In this document: in pieces, positions 1 through 5,733 of the stretch | Position numbering within the stretch: position 1 is the first letter of the stretch | How the letters are laid out: each line of letters begins with the position of its first letter | Source of the DNA: a bacterium | GTDB taxonomy: Bacteria; Desulfobacterota; DSWW01 | Length of the DNA stretch: 5,801 nucleotides | Direction of reading: 5' to 3' | NCBI GenBank assembly: GCA_030609865.1 | Contig: JAUWSZ010000202.1 | Coordinates: 1-5,801 of the forward strand | The notes under the pieces: model-generated | Told to the model about the DNA's origin: nothing | Database searches by the model: none | Seen by the model: only the letters and a program-made list of their open reading frames with translations | Made by a program: the position numbers and the translations under genes

Positions 1-48
1 GCCTTCGGCTCGCAATATCCACAGTGTGCAACGCGCTTCCAATTGCGT

Positions 49-1323
49 TCACATGAACCAGCTGGGCCGCTCTTCCATCCAGCGACGTGCCGTTTCCCGA
101 AGCCATTCTTCCAGGCCTTTCTGCATGTAGAATCTGGGTTGCAGCAGATCATCATCCGGGGCGATCACGCCCTCCTCGATCGCGGTCCTTGCCAGGGCTG
201 TGTGTGGATAGATGCGGACGCCGATCGAGAGCTTGACCAGGTCCAGGGGCAGGGAATCGACGAAGGCAAAGCTCTCGTTGACCGATTCTCTCGTTTCCCC
301 CGGCCCCCCGAGAAGCTGGAAGCCGATCTGGCCTATCCCATGATCGGCGAGCATGGTCGAGAACTCGCGCACAACCTTCTTGTCGAAACGCTTGTTCATG
401 CTGGCGAGCATCCGGTCTGATCCGCTCTCGAAACCAAGGCTCGCCTCGGAGCAGCCGGCCTCGGCCATGTCCTTGACGAGATCCCTGTCGCCCACTCCGG
501 GGTAGATGATGCAGGCCCAGGATATGTCCAGCCTCTCCCTCGCAAGGGTTCTACACAGCTCGCGTGCATAGGTCGCCGGGATGTTGAAGGTGTTGTCAAC
601 AAACATGAACCGCTTGAACCCGGCCCGGCGGCGCCGGGCGATCCACTCGACCACGGCCTCCGGAGACCTCTTCCGCAGACCCCTTCCCTCGATGGTCGCG
701 GTCGAGCAGTAACTGCAATCCATCGAGCATCCCCGCCGGGTCTGGATCGGGATCATCATGTCCTTGTTTCCGGCATCAGCAGCGCCGAGCAGGTGGTCAT
801 CGGGCAGGGGAAATTCGTCCAGGTCCTTCGTGAAGGCCCTCTCCCCCTGAAGGCCCTGCCCCGGCAGGTACAGGCCCGGGACGCGAGAAAGGTCGGCCCC
901 CCTTTCCAGATGATCCAGCAGGGTCGGAAAGGCCTTCTCCCCCTCCCCCTGAATCCCCATCTCCGCCCCGAGATAGGCCAGCACGGCCTCGGGCAACATG
1001 CTGAAGCCCGCCCCCCCGAGCACGATCCGGGCATCGGACACGGCCCGGCAGTCGGCAACGACCCCCTTTGCCTGATCGAGAAGGAACCGCGTGTTCTCCA
1101 TGGCCTGGTCGTCGATGTTGCGGACCGAAATCCCGATGATGTCCGGCCGAAACCCCTCCACGGCGGCCCGGATGGCTGGAAGTGTGTCGGTTTCGTCCAT
1201 CAGGTCGACCAGCTTGACCTCGTGGCCGGCCCTTTCCGTCGCAGCGGCCACACAGCCCAGCCCGAGGGGCAGGCTCGGCAAGGTGATCTGTTCCATATTC
1301 GCGGAAACAAACAAGACTCGCAT
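49..1323 (-). CDS. B12-binding-type radical SAM protein (class B methyltransferase-like)
   Basis: The 424-residue product has two recognisable parts. Residues 1-145 look like a cobalamin-binding Rossmann domain (start MRVLFVSANM, then PLGLGCVAAATERAGHEV, GISVRN, and VLGGAGFSMLPEAVL at about 101-115), although the classical DxHxxG cobalamin motif is absent, as in many class B enzymes. Residues 190-380 are a radical SAM barrel with the 4Fe-4S motif CxxxCxxC at C199, C203 and C206, followed by FVDNTFN near 241, GFESGSDRML near 297 and LLGGPGET near 337. The family makes 5'-deoxyadenosyl radicals and often methylates unreactive carbons; the substrate cannot be read from sequence. The ATG at 1321-1323 is supported by GGAGGT nine bases upstream. 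It is divergent from the acetoacetyl-CoA synthetase gene and stands alone on its strand. The length is somewhat short for the family, but both ends look intact. The fold assignment is secure and the function is open. Confidence 0.9.
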   Translation of the reverse strand: MRVLFVSANMEQITLPSLPLGLGCVAAATERAGHEVKLVDLMDETDTLPAIRAAVEGFRPDIIGISVRNIDDQAMENTRFLLDQAKGVVADCRAVSDARIVLGGAGFSMLPEAVLAYLGAEMGIQGEGEKAFPTLLDHLERGADLSRVPGLYLPGQGLQGERAFTKDLDEFPLPDDHLLGAADAGNKDMMIPIQTRRGCSMDCSYCSTATIEGRGLRKRSPEAVVEWIARRRRAGFKRFMFVDNTFNIPATYARELCRTLARERLDISWACIIYPGVGDRDLVKDMAEAGCSEASLGFESGSDRMLASMNKRFDKKVVREFSTMLADHGIGQIGFQLLGGPGETRESVNESFAFVDSLPLDLVKLSIGVRIYPHTALARTAIEEGVIAPDDDLLQPRFYMQKGLEEWLRETARRWMEERPSWFM

Positions 1324-1355
1324 CTGCTCGGGACCTCCGTTGCCAGGTTGTCAGA

Positions 1356-1375
1356 GGCACGCCTCGATTCGTGCC
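1356..1375. repeat. Inverted repeat GGCACG / CGTGCC
   Basis: GGCACG at 1356-1361 pairs perfectly with CGTGCC at 1370-1375 across an 8-base loop. No T-run follows on either side, so an intrinsic terminator is unlikely. It lies about 33 bases upstream of the radical SAM start codon and would sit in that gene's mRNA leader if transcription starts further right. It is also next to the 24-bp repeats and may belong to the same repeat element. Confidence 0.45.
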
Positions 1376-1380
1376 CAGAG

Positions 1381-1432
1381 AGTTCGGTGCCTGTCCCCGA
1401 TCTCGGGGAGTTCGGTGCCTGTCCCCGATCTC
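1381..1432. repeat. Two 24-bp direct repeats with GGTGCCTGTCCCC core
   Basis: Positions 1381-1404 and 1409-1432 are identical over 24 bases, with a period of 28. Each copy contains GGTGCCTGTCCCCGATCTC (reverse complement core GGGGACAGGCACC). TCGGGGA at 1403-1409 can pair with TCCCCGA at 1422-1428 as a 7-bp stem with a 12-base loop, and the same TCGGGGA is also complementary to TCCCCGA at 1394-1400. As I recall, short intergenic repeats of this GGGGACAGGCACC type occur in several bacterial phyla and are linked to REP-associated tyrosine transposases. No transposase is present here, so this would be a non-autonomous or remnant copy. Confidence 0.65.
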
Positions 1433-1533
1433 CGACCCTCTGAGTCTATGATGACATATTAAGGATTAAGGATATATTGTTCCATCAGGTGGCTTTCCTC
1501 AAGGGAAAGAAGGAGTTGGGCCATTCCGAATCT

Positions 1534-1582
1534 CCTGCAACTCCCCTGCAACCTTGACTTTTTTTGCCAAGTCGTGTTAAGA
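1534..1582 (+). promoter_or_regulatory. Possible promoter with upstream direct repeat for acetoacetyl-CoA synthetase
   Basis: A TTGACT box at 1554-1559 matches the sigma-70 -35 element in five of six positions. The hexamer 17 bases downstream, TTAAGA at 1577-1582, is a poor -10, so the promoter would be weak or activator-dependent. Directly upstream, CCTGCAAC occurs twice (1534-1541 and 1545-1552), 11 bp apart, or about one helical turn, and abuts the -35 box. That is the geometry of a tandem activator or regulator site, but no regulator can be named. Confidence 0.3.
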
Positions 1583-1636
1583 GGAACGGTTGGTTTTTCA
1601 CCGAAAAGGCTAATCGCTGGCCCTAAGGAGAAACGC

Positions 1637-3898
1637 ATGAAGAAACCGCTTTGGACCCCCTCAGAGGCTTGGACCAAGAACGCCAACATCACGCAATTCA
1701 TCGAGAAGGTCAACCAGAAGTATGGGAAGGACTTGAAGACCTACGAGGACCTCTACCAGTGGTCGGTCGATGCGATCCCGGATTTCTGGGCCAGTGTCTG
1801 GGAGTTCGCGGGGATTCGTGCGTCCAAGGGCTACGACCAGGTGGTCGAAGACTTGAGCCGGTTCCCCGGGACCAAGTGGTTCCCCGGAGCAAGCCTGAAC
1901 TTTGCCGAGAACCTCCTCAGGTATCGCGACGATCACCTTGCCTTCGTATTCCGGGGCGAGGACAAGAAAACGGTTCAGATGACCTATCGGGAGCTGTACG
2001 AAAAGGTGGCCCGGCTGGCCAAATCGCTGCGAGACCTGGGGATCAAGCCGGGCGACCGCGTGGCCGGCTACATGCCGAACATGATCGAGACGGCCGTGGC
2101 CATGCTCGCATCGACGAGCGTGGGCGCCACCTGGTCTTCCTGTGCGACGGACATCGGCGCCCAGGCCGCGCTCGACCGTCTGGGCCAGATCGAGCCGAAG
2201 GTGCTCTACACAGTCAACGGGTATTACTACAAGGGCAAAACCTTCGACTCCCTGGGCAACGCTACCGAGATCGCCAAGGGGATCCCGTCCCTGAAGAAGG
2301 TGATCGTGGCCTCCTACACGGACGAGACCCCGGATTTGAGCGCCATCCCGAACGCGGTCTGGTTCGATGACTTCCTGGCCAAGGGGGAAGAGCCTCCCCT
2401 CGAGTTCGAGCAACTCCCCTTCGACCATCCGGTCTACATCATGTTTTCCTCAGGAACCACGGGTAAGCCCAAGTGCATGGTGCAGGGGGCCGGCGGGGTC
2501 CTGATCAACCACCTGAAGGAGCTGCTCCTCCACACGGACCTGAAGCGGGAGGACAGGATCCTCTACATCACGACGTGCAGCTGGATGATGTGGAACTGGC
2601 TGCTCAGCTCCCTCGGTGTCGGGGCGACCGTGGTGCTCTTCGACGGCAACCCCAACCATCCGGATGAGGGGGCGGTCTGGAGGATGCTCCAGGACGAGAA
2701 GGTGACGGTCTTCGGAACGAGCGCGAGCTACATCAACTTCCTGAAGTCCCAGGGGATGACGCCTGGCAAGGACTTCGATCTCGCTTCGCTGAGAGCCATC
2801 TCGCAGACCGGCTCCCCCCTGTCTGCCGAAGGGTTCGAGTACGTGTACCAGGAGATCAAACAAGATCTGCACTTCAACTCGATTTCGGGCGGCACGGACA
2901 TCAACGGCTGCTTTGCCGCCGGCAACCCGATCAGCCCGGTATACGCGGGCGAGCTTCAGGGCGGGGCCCTGGGTATGAAGGTGAAGGCGTACGACGACAA
3001 GGGCAAGCCGGTGCTCGACGAACAGGCCGAACTCGTCTGTGAGGCCCCTGCCCCGCCGATGCCCCTGTACTTCTGGAACGACCCGGACGGGAAGAAGTAC
3101 CACGACGCCTATTTTGATGTGTACCCGAATGTGTGGCGACACGGGGACTACATCGTGATCCACAAGGACACGGGGGGCATCACCTTCTACGGCCGCTCGG
3201 ATGCGGTCCTGAAGCCCTCCGGCGTGCGCATCGGCACGGCCGAGATCTACAACATCATCGATCCCTTCGAGGAGATCGCAGACAGCCTGGTGATCGGACA
3301 GAACTACAAGGGAGACCAGCGGGTGCTTCTGTTCGTGCGGATGGCCCCCGGACACGAATTGACCGACGAACTGCAGGCCAAGATCAAGAAGACGCTCAGG
3401 GGGCGGGCTTCCCCGCGACACGTCCCGGCGGTCATCATGGAAGTGCCGGACATCCCGTACACCTTGAACATGAAGAAGGTGGAGAGCGCGATCACGAACA
3501 TCGTGAACGGCAGGCCCGTGGTGAACCGGGATGCCCTGGGCAACCCGGAATCCCTCGACTACTACGAGTCCATCCTGCCGGATCTCCAGAAGTTGAGGCG
3601 CCTATCTCCAGGCGAAGAAAGGCTGGTCATAATGGGCAACGCGCGTGTCGTTGCCCAGGATCGCCACTTCCCGGAACTGGTAGAGGAAGGCGGCCGTAGG
3701 CGCTGCGATGAAGCTTTCCCCCACCGGCATGCACAGGATCGGGTGCTCGCTATCCACGGTGTCTTCGAGCAAGGGCGCGTCCTCGCGCAGCAACTCCGCA
3801 ACCGGGATGCGATGAATCGATTCCACCTCGGCCGGATTCGGCGTCAGATCCACGCCCGGACCGCCCCACACCACAACGGGCGTGATGACAAAGCCTGA
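1637..3898 (+). CDS. aacS: Acetoacetyl-CoA synthetase (acetoacetate-CoA ligase), apparent C-terminal read-through
   Basis: This adenylate-forming enzyme activates acetoacetate with ATP and CoA to acetoacetyl-CoA, a step in ketone body, polyhydroxybutyrate or leucine carbon use. Counting from the ATG at 1637, the AMP-binding loop FSSGTTGKPK is at about 270-279, followed by the family-typical TTCSWMMWNWLLSSLGVGAT, SISGGTDINGCFAAGNP and FWNDPDGKKYHDAYF. The hinge motif YGRSDAVLKPSGVRIG is at 518-533, and K613 in IPYTLNMKK aligns with the catalytic lysine. AAGGAG (1625-1630), six bases upstream, supports the ATG at 1637 rather than the upstream start at 1574. The family normally ends near 650 residues, just after a NPESLDYY-like stretch, seen here around 640. 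The frame instead runs to 753 residues. The last 100 or so are Arg- and His-rich and antisense to the Nudix gene, so I do not consider them functional protein. A TGA at 3594-3596, one frame off, would give the expected end. The identification is firm and the 3' end is doubtful. Confidence 0.93.
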   Translation: MKKPLWTPSEAWTKNANITQFIEKVNQKYGKDLKTYEDLYQWSVDAIPDFWASVWEFAGIRASKGYDQVVEDLSRFPGTKWFPGASLNFAENLLRYRDDHLAFVFRGEDKKTVQMTYRELYEKVARLAKSLRDLGIKPGDRVAGYMPNMIETAVAMLASTSVGATWSSCATDIGAQAALDRLGQIEPKVLYTVNGYYYKGKTFDSLGNATEIAKGIPSLKKVIVASYTDETPDLSAIPNAVWFDDFLAKGEEPPLEFEQLPFDHPVYIMFSSGTTGKPKCMVQGAGGVLINHLKELLLHTDLKREDRILYITTCSWMMWNWLLSSLGVGATVVLFDGNPNHPDEGAVWRMLQDEKVTVFGTSASYINFLKSQGMTPGKDFDLASLRAISQTGSPLSAEGFEYVYQEIKQDLHFNSISGGTDINGCFAAGNPISPVYAGELQGGALGMKVKAYDDKGKPVLDEQAELVCEAPAPPMPLYFWNDPDGKKYHDAYFDVYPNVWRHGDYIVIHKDTGGITFYGRSDAVLKPSGVRIGTAEIYNIIDPFEEIADSLVIGQNYKGDQRVLLFVRMAPGHELTDELQAKIKKTLRGRASPRHVPAVIMEVPDIPYTLNMKKVESAITNIVNGRPVVNRDALGNPESLDYYESILPDLQKLRRLSPGEERLVIMGNARVVAQDRHFPELVEEGGRRRCDEAFPHRHAQDRVLAIHGVFEQGRVLAQQLRNRDAMNRFHLGRIRRQIHARTAPHHNGRDDKA

Positions 3899-4279
3899 AC
3901 GGGTCGCAAAGTCATCGAGCCGCCCGATCACGTTCTCGCGGGGCAACTCCAGGCCCACTTCCTCGGCCAGCTCCCGAAGGGCCGTGTCCTCGGGGTCCTC
4001 GCCTGCATCCGCGCTTCCCCCGGGAAGTGCCCACTGCCCCGCGTGGTTCTTGAGCTTCAGGGATCTTCGCGTGAGAACGAGGGCCGCGTCTTCGCTCGAG
4101 AACGCATCCATCGGTATGCCGTACACGCCGCGCTCCTGGGCGACATCCACGACCGTAAGGGCCACGGCGGCCTGCTTGAGGCCCTCCCGTGCCAGGCTTC
4201 GGGCCTCGAATCCCCGGAGGTTCTCTCTGATTCGCTCGTACAGCTCTTCGTTGCAGGTCAGTGGATCAGAATCTTTCAT
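3602..4279 (-). CDS. Nudix hydrolase, CoA-diphosphatase-like
   Basis: The 225-residue protein has a perfect Nudix box, G88-x5-E94-x7-R102-E103-L-x-E106-E107-x-G109-L, which binds the divalent metal and hydrolyses a nucleoside diphosphate linked to another group. Just before it, LTRRSLKLKNHAGQWALPGG (69-88) matches the UPF0035-type signature of CoA diphosphatases (LLTxRSxxLxxHxGQ), so cleavage of CoA or acyl-CoA into phosphopantetheine and 3',5'-ADP is the best guess. The C-terminal PTAAFLYQFREVAILG stretch suggests a NUDT7/NudL relative. I chose the ATG at 4279, which follows GGGA and lies 22 bases after the stop of the upstream DUF169 gene; the longer frame to 4336 needs a TTG start inside that gene. 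The two are probably co-transcribed. Its 3' end is overlapped antisense by the extended synthetase frame. The Nudix class is certain and the substrate is inferred. Confidence 0.88.
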   Translation of the reverse strand: MKDSDPLTCNEELYERIRENLRGFEARSLAREGLKQAAVALTVVDVAQERGVYGIPMDAFSSEDAALVLTRRSLKLKNHAGQWALPGGSADAGEDPEDTALRELAEEVGLELPRENVIGRLDDFATRSGFVITPVVVWGGPGVDLTPNPAEVESIHRIPVAELLREDAPLLEDTVDSEHPILCMPVGESFIAAPTAAFLYQFREVAILGNDTRVAHYDQPFFAWR

Positions 4280-4301
4280 ATCATTCCCATGCCCCGGCCT
4301 T

Positions 4302-5111
4302 TCAGCCCTCTCCCCAGGCCTTCCGGCTCCTGGCAATCTTCTTCCGGACCGTCTTCCAGGCCTCTTGCTTCAAGAAGGATTCTTCCCAGCGCTCCAGCAT
4401 CTGCTCGTACATCCCGTAGGAAACGGCAAAGCTCAATTCATCGGGCTTCAGGAACTTGCGGCACGATGGGTCCAGGCTGCCCAGTACGGCAACCTGCCGG
4501 CCCTCGCTCAGGTATTTCATCGGCCAGGTCACCAGCCCGGAACAGCCGGGACCGAACGGGGTCCTGACCGCGTCGATGTCCTCGGTCACGAAGGCGACGA
4601 GAAACGAGAGCCCTCCGATCACCTCCGGCCGGGCAAAGAAGACGACCACCTCGGGGCACTCGCCCTCCTCGAACCGGTCGATCGGCTTGATCACACAGAA
4701 CCGCTTGGGCGCAGGCAACGGGTCCACCGCCTCGAAGAAGGCAGTGGCCGCGTCCGGTGAGGAGGCATAGCGCTCTCCTTCGAAGATGCCTTCGATGCCC
4801 GTGGAGATGAAGAAGGGGTGCATGTTGAGGTAGGGCTTCAGGAAGCCGAGGTAGAAGGCGCCCCCCAGACAGCCGAAGCGTTCCTTGTCAAAGTATGCAG
4901 CGGTCTTCTTCTTCCGGGCCAGCCACACCTTGCCCAGCACACAGGAAAAGTTCTCCTGAACGGCCATCCAGTCCACCTCGCCCTTTTCCTCCGCCTCCCG
5001 GCTCACCGGTGTCTGCGCCTTGGGTGACACGCCTTCTTCCGGCTTCACATCCGTGTAGAAGACCCCCATGGGCGGTTCATCCAATCCGAGGACTTCGAGC
5101 AGACTGTTCAT
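4302..5111 (-). CDS. DUF169 family protein
   Basis: The 269-residue protein matches DUF169, an uncharacterised family common in anaerobic bacteria and archaea. Recognisable family stretches are PPMGVFYTD (13-21), SCVLGKVWLARKKKTAAYFDKERFGCLGGAFYLGF (56-90) and FGPGCSGLVTWPMKYLSEG (186-204). Its cysteines include C57, C81 and C190, which lie within these conserved blocks and could bind metal or a cofactor, but this is not established. No signal peptide or membrane segment is visible, so it is probably cytoplasmic. The ATG at 5109-5111 is preceded by AAAGGAG at good spacing; a GTG at 5126 would add five residues but overlaps that ribosome binding site. It is the first gene of a likely two-gene unit with the Nudix hydrolase. 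The lysine- and arginine-rich C-terminus (about 248-266) is unusual but not diagnostic. No function can be assigned. Confidence 0.85.
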   Translation of the reverse strand: MNSLLEVLGLDEPPMGVFYTDVKPEEGVSPKAQTPVSREAEEKGEVDWMAVQENFSCVLGKVWLARKKKTAAYFDKERFGCLGGAFYLGFLKPYLNMHPFFISTGIEGIFEGERYASSPDAATAFFEAVDPLPAPKRFCVIKPIDRFEEGECPEVVVFFARPEVIGGLSFLVAFVTEDIDAVRTPFGPGCSGLVTWPMKYLSEGRQVAVLGSLDPSCRKFLKPDELSFAVSYGMYEQMLERWEESFLKQEAWKTVRKKIARSRKAWGEG

Positions 5112-5201
5112 GGCTACTCCTTTCACTCCGAATCACTTCTCCCCTCTGAAGGTGTCGATAGACAACCATCTAGGGCAATTCGGGCAGGATTTTGTGATTT
5201 T

Positions 5202-5249
5202 GGGGTCAGGTCGTCACACCGCCCTCAAGAACTTGTTTCTGCACGACCT
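5202..5249. repeat. Degenerate inverted repeat with GGGGTCAGGTC core
   Basis: GGGGTCAGGTCGT starts at 5202. Its AGGTCGT end (5208-5214) pairs with ACGACCT at 5243-5249 across 28 bases, which themselves hold a small CAAG/CTTG dyad (5226-5235). It lies in the 161-base gap between the EF-hand gene's stop and the DUF169 gene's start. GGGGTCAGGTC resembles short intergenic repeat ends that I recall near REP-associated transposases, and it shares the pattern GGGG(A/T)CAGG with the repeats at 1381-1432. The right arm lacks the GACCCC end, so this would be a decayed copy. There is no T-run to support a terminator. Confidence 0.4.
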
Positions 5250-5272
5250 TCATCGATAACGCGTCCGACGGT

Positions 5273-5620
5273 CTACGGCTGTCGTTGCAGCATGCCCTTT
5301 TCCTGCTTCTGTTTCCACTCCTTCATCTTCTTTCTCATCTCTTCCTGCTTCTGCTTCATGGCCCGCTCGGCTTCCTTCCGCGTGATGAAGCCGTCGCGGT
5401 TCTCGTCCGCCACGTCGAATCGTTCGTTCGCCTTCTTGATTTCGTATTCCACGTACTCGGCCCGGTCGATCCTGCCGTCCCCGTTCGCATCCATCTCGTC
5501 GAATCGCTTCTCAAAGGCGGCCATCGCAGCCTTGGAGGCCGTGTCCGCAAGACAAAGGCTGCCCGGGTTCAGCAGCACCGCAACGGCCGCGATCAGGACG
5601 ATCATCCTGGGCTTCATCAT
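5273..5620 (-). CDS. Small exported EF-hand protein
   Basis: The 115-residue precursor starts with a typical Sec signal: MMKPR, a hydrophobic run from about 7 to 17, and probable cleavage after CLA (residue 25). The cysteine at 23 is preceded by leucine, so it is not a good lipobox. Two canonical 12-residue EF-hand loops follow: DANGDGRIDRAE (44-55) and DENRDGFITRKE (72-83), each with acidic ligands at positions 1, 5 and 12. The mature protein should bind calcium outside the cytoplasm. Residues 84-115 form a very polar Lys/Gln/Glu/Met helix in which KQKQE recurs at 89-93 and 103-107, a 14-residue or two-heptad spacing that suggests a coiled coil. AGGAGG precedes tandem ATG codons; the second (5615-5617) has the better spacing, so the protein may be one residue shorter. 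It has its own strong promoter and no co-transcribed neighbour. Its partner and role are unknown. Confidence 0.85.
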   Translation of the reverse strand: MMKPRMIVLIAAVAVLLNPGSLCLADTASKAAMAAFEKRFDEMDANGDGRIDRAEYVEYEIKKANERFDVADENRDGFITRKEAERAMKQKQEEMRKKMKEWKQKQEKGMLQRQP

Positions 5621-5638
5621 TCCTCCTGAGGGGTGATC

Positions 5639-5668
5639 AATATAGGAAACCGCCTAGCCCCTTGTCAA
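5639..5668 (-). promoter_or_regulatory. Sigma-70 promoter of the EF-hand gene
   Basis: Read on the minus strand, a perfect TTGACA (5668-5663) is followed after 18 bases by TATATT (5644-5639), five of six positions of the -10 consensus. Transcription would start near 5632, giving a leader of about 12 bases that contains the AGGAGG ribosome binding site. A small dyad TTGT-CAA-ACAA (5662-5672) overlaps the -35 box. The match and position make this one of the two most convincing promoters in the window. Confidence 0.75.
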
Positions 5669-5696
5669 ACAAAGTGCCATGAATCCAAAAAACAGA

Positions 5697-5725
5697 TTGA
5701 CATCAAATTTATTATCATATATGAT
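5697..5725 (+). promoter_or_regulatory. Sigma-70 promoter of the XRE-type regulator, probably leaderless
   Basis: A perfect TTGACA at 5697-5702 and TATGAT at 5720-5725 (five of six of the -10 consensus) are separated by the ideal 17 bases. The start codon begins only eight bases after the -10 box, at 5734, so transcription should begin at or within about three bases of the ATG. No Shine-Dalgarno sequence is visible, and an in-frame TAA at 5725-5727 excludes an earlier start. The sequence therefore predicts a leaderless mRNA. Confidence 0.75.
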
Positions 5726-5727
5726 AA
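5712..5727. promoter_or_regulatory. Perfect 16-bp palindrome, likely operator
   Basis: TTATCATATATGATAA is its own reverse complement over 16 bases with no spacer. It covers the -10 box of the rightward promoter and lies just upstream of a helix-turn-helix regulator gene. A dimeric regulator bound here would block RNA polymerase, so autorepression is the simplest reading. It is too far from the leftward -35 box (5668) to overlap it, although looping or cooperative binding cannot be excluded. Confidence 0.6.
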
Positions 5728-5733
5728 CATACC

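Larger units (their letters stand above)
1324..1636. other. Divergent intergenic region with repeats and hairpins
   Basis: This gap of about 310 bases separates the radical SAM gene from the synthetase gene. From left to right it holds the radical SAM ribosome binding site, a 6-bp hairpin (1356-1375), a tandem pair of 24-bp repeats (1381-1432), an AT-rich stretch (about 1449-1480), a small dyad CTTTCC/GGAAAG (1493-1498 and 1504-1509), and a possible promoter region (1534-1582). I see no convincing gene. A minus-strand open frame from 1713 to 1459 overlaps the synthetase start and has no family features. Confidence 0.7.

Noticed and set aside
1..48. GCC-TTC-GGC mini-hairpin and weak GCAAT/GTTGC pairing downstream of the radical SAM stop
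   Set aside because: The stems are 3 to 5 bp with no T-run, so they are not enough to call a terminator or repeat at the window edge.
1574..1636. Upstream in-frame extension of acetoacetyl-CoA synthetase to 1574
   Set aside because: The family N-terminus matches from MKKPLWTP, and AAGGAG at 1625-1630 fits the ATG at 1637. The extra 21 residues overlap the promoter region and have no family similarity.
1459..1713. 84-residue minus-strand open frame between the radical SAM and synthetase genes
   Set aside because: It overlaps the synthetase start antisense, has no recognisable domain, and has no clear ribosome binding site.
2450..3421. 323-residue minus-strand open frame inside the synthetase gene
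   Set aside because: It is antisense to highly conserved synthetase motifs. Its Val/Arg/His/Leu-rich composition is typical of a shadow frame in GC-rich DNA.
3599..3614. Possible terminator CGCCT-atctcc-AGGCG between the convergent genes
   Set aside because: The stem is only 5 bp and no T-run follows on either strand.
3882..4760. 292-residue plus-strand open frame over the Nudix and DUF169 genes
   Set aside because: It spans two well-supported genes on the other strand and is low-complexity Ser/Arg/Pro-rich with no family match.
5285..5636. Plus-strand Phe/Leu-rich open frames opposite the EF-hand gene
   Set aside because: The apparent hydrophobic segments result from reading the Lys/Glu/Gln-rich coding strand in reverse, and the EF-hand motifs clearly fix the true strand.
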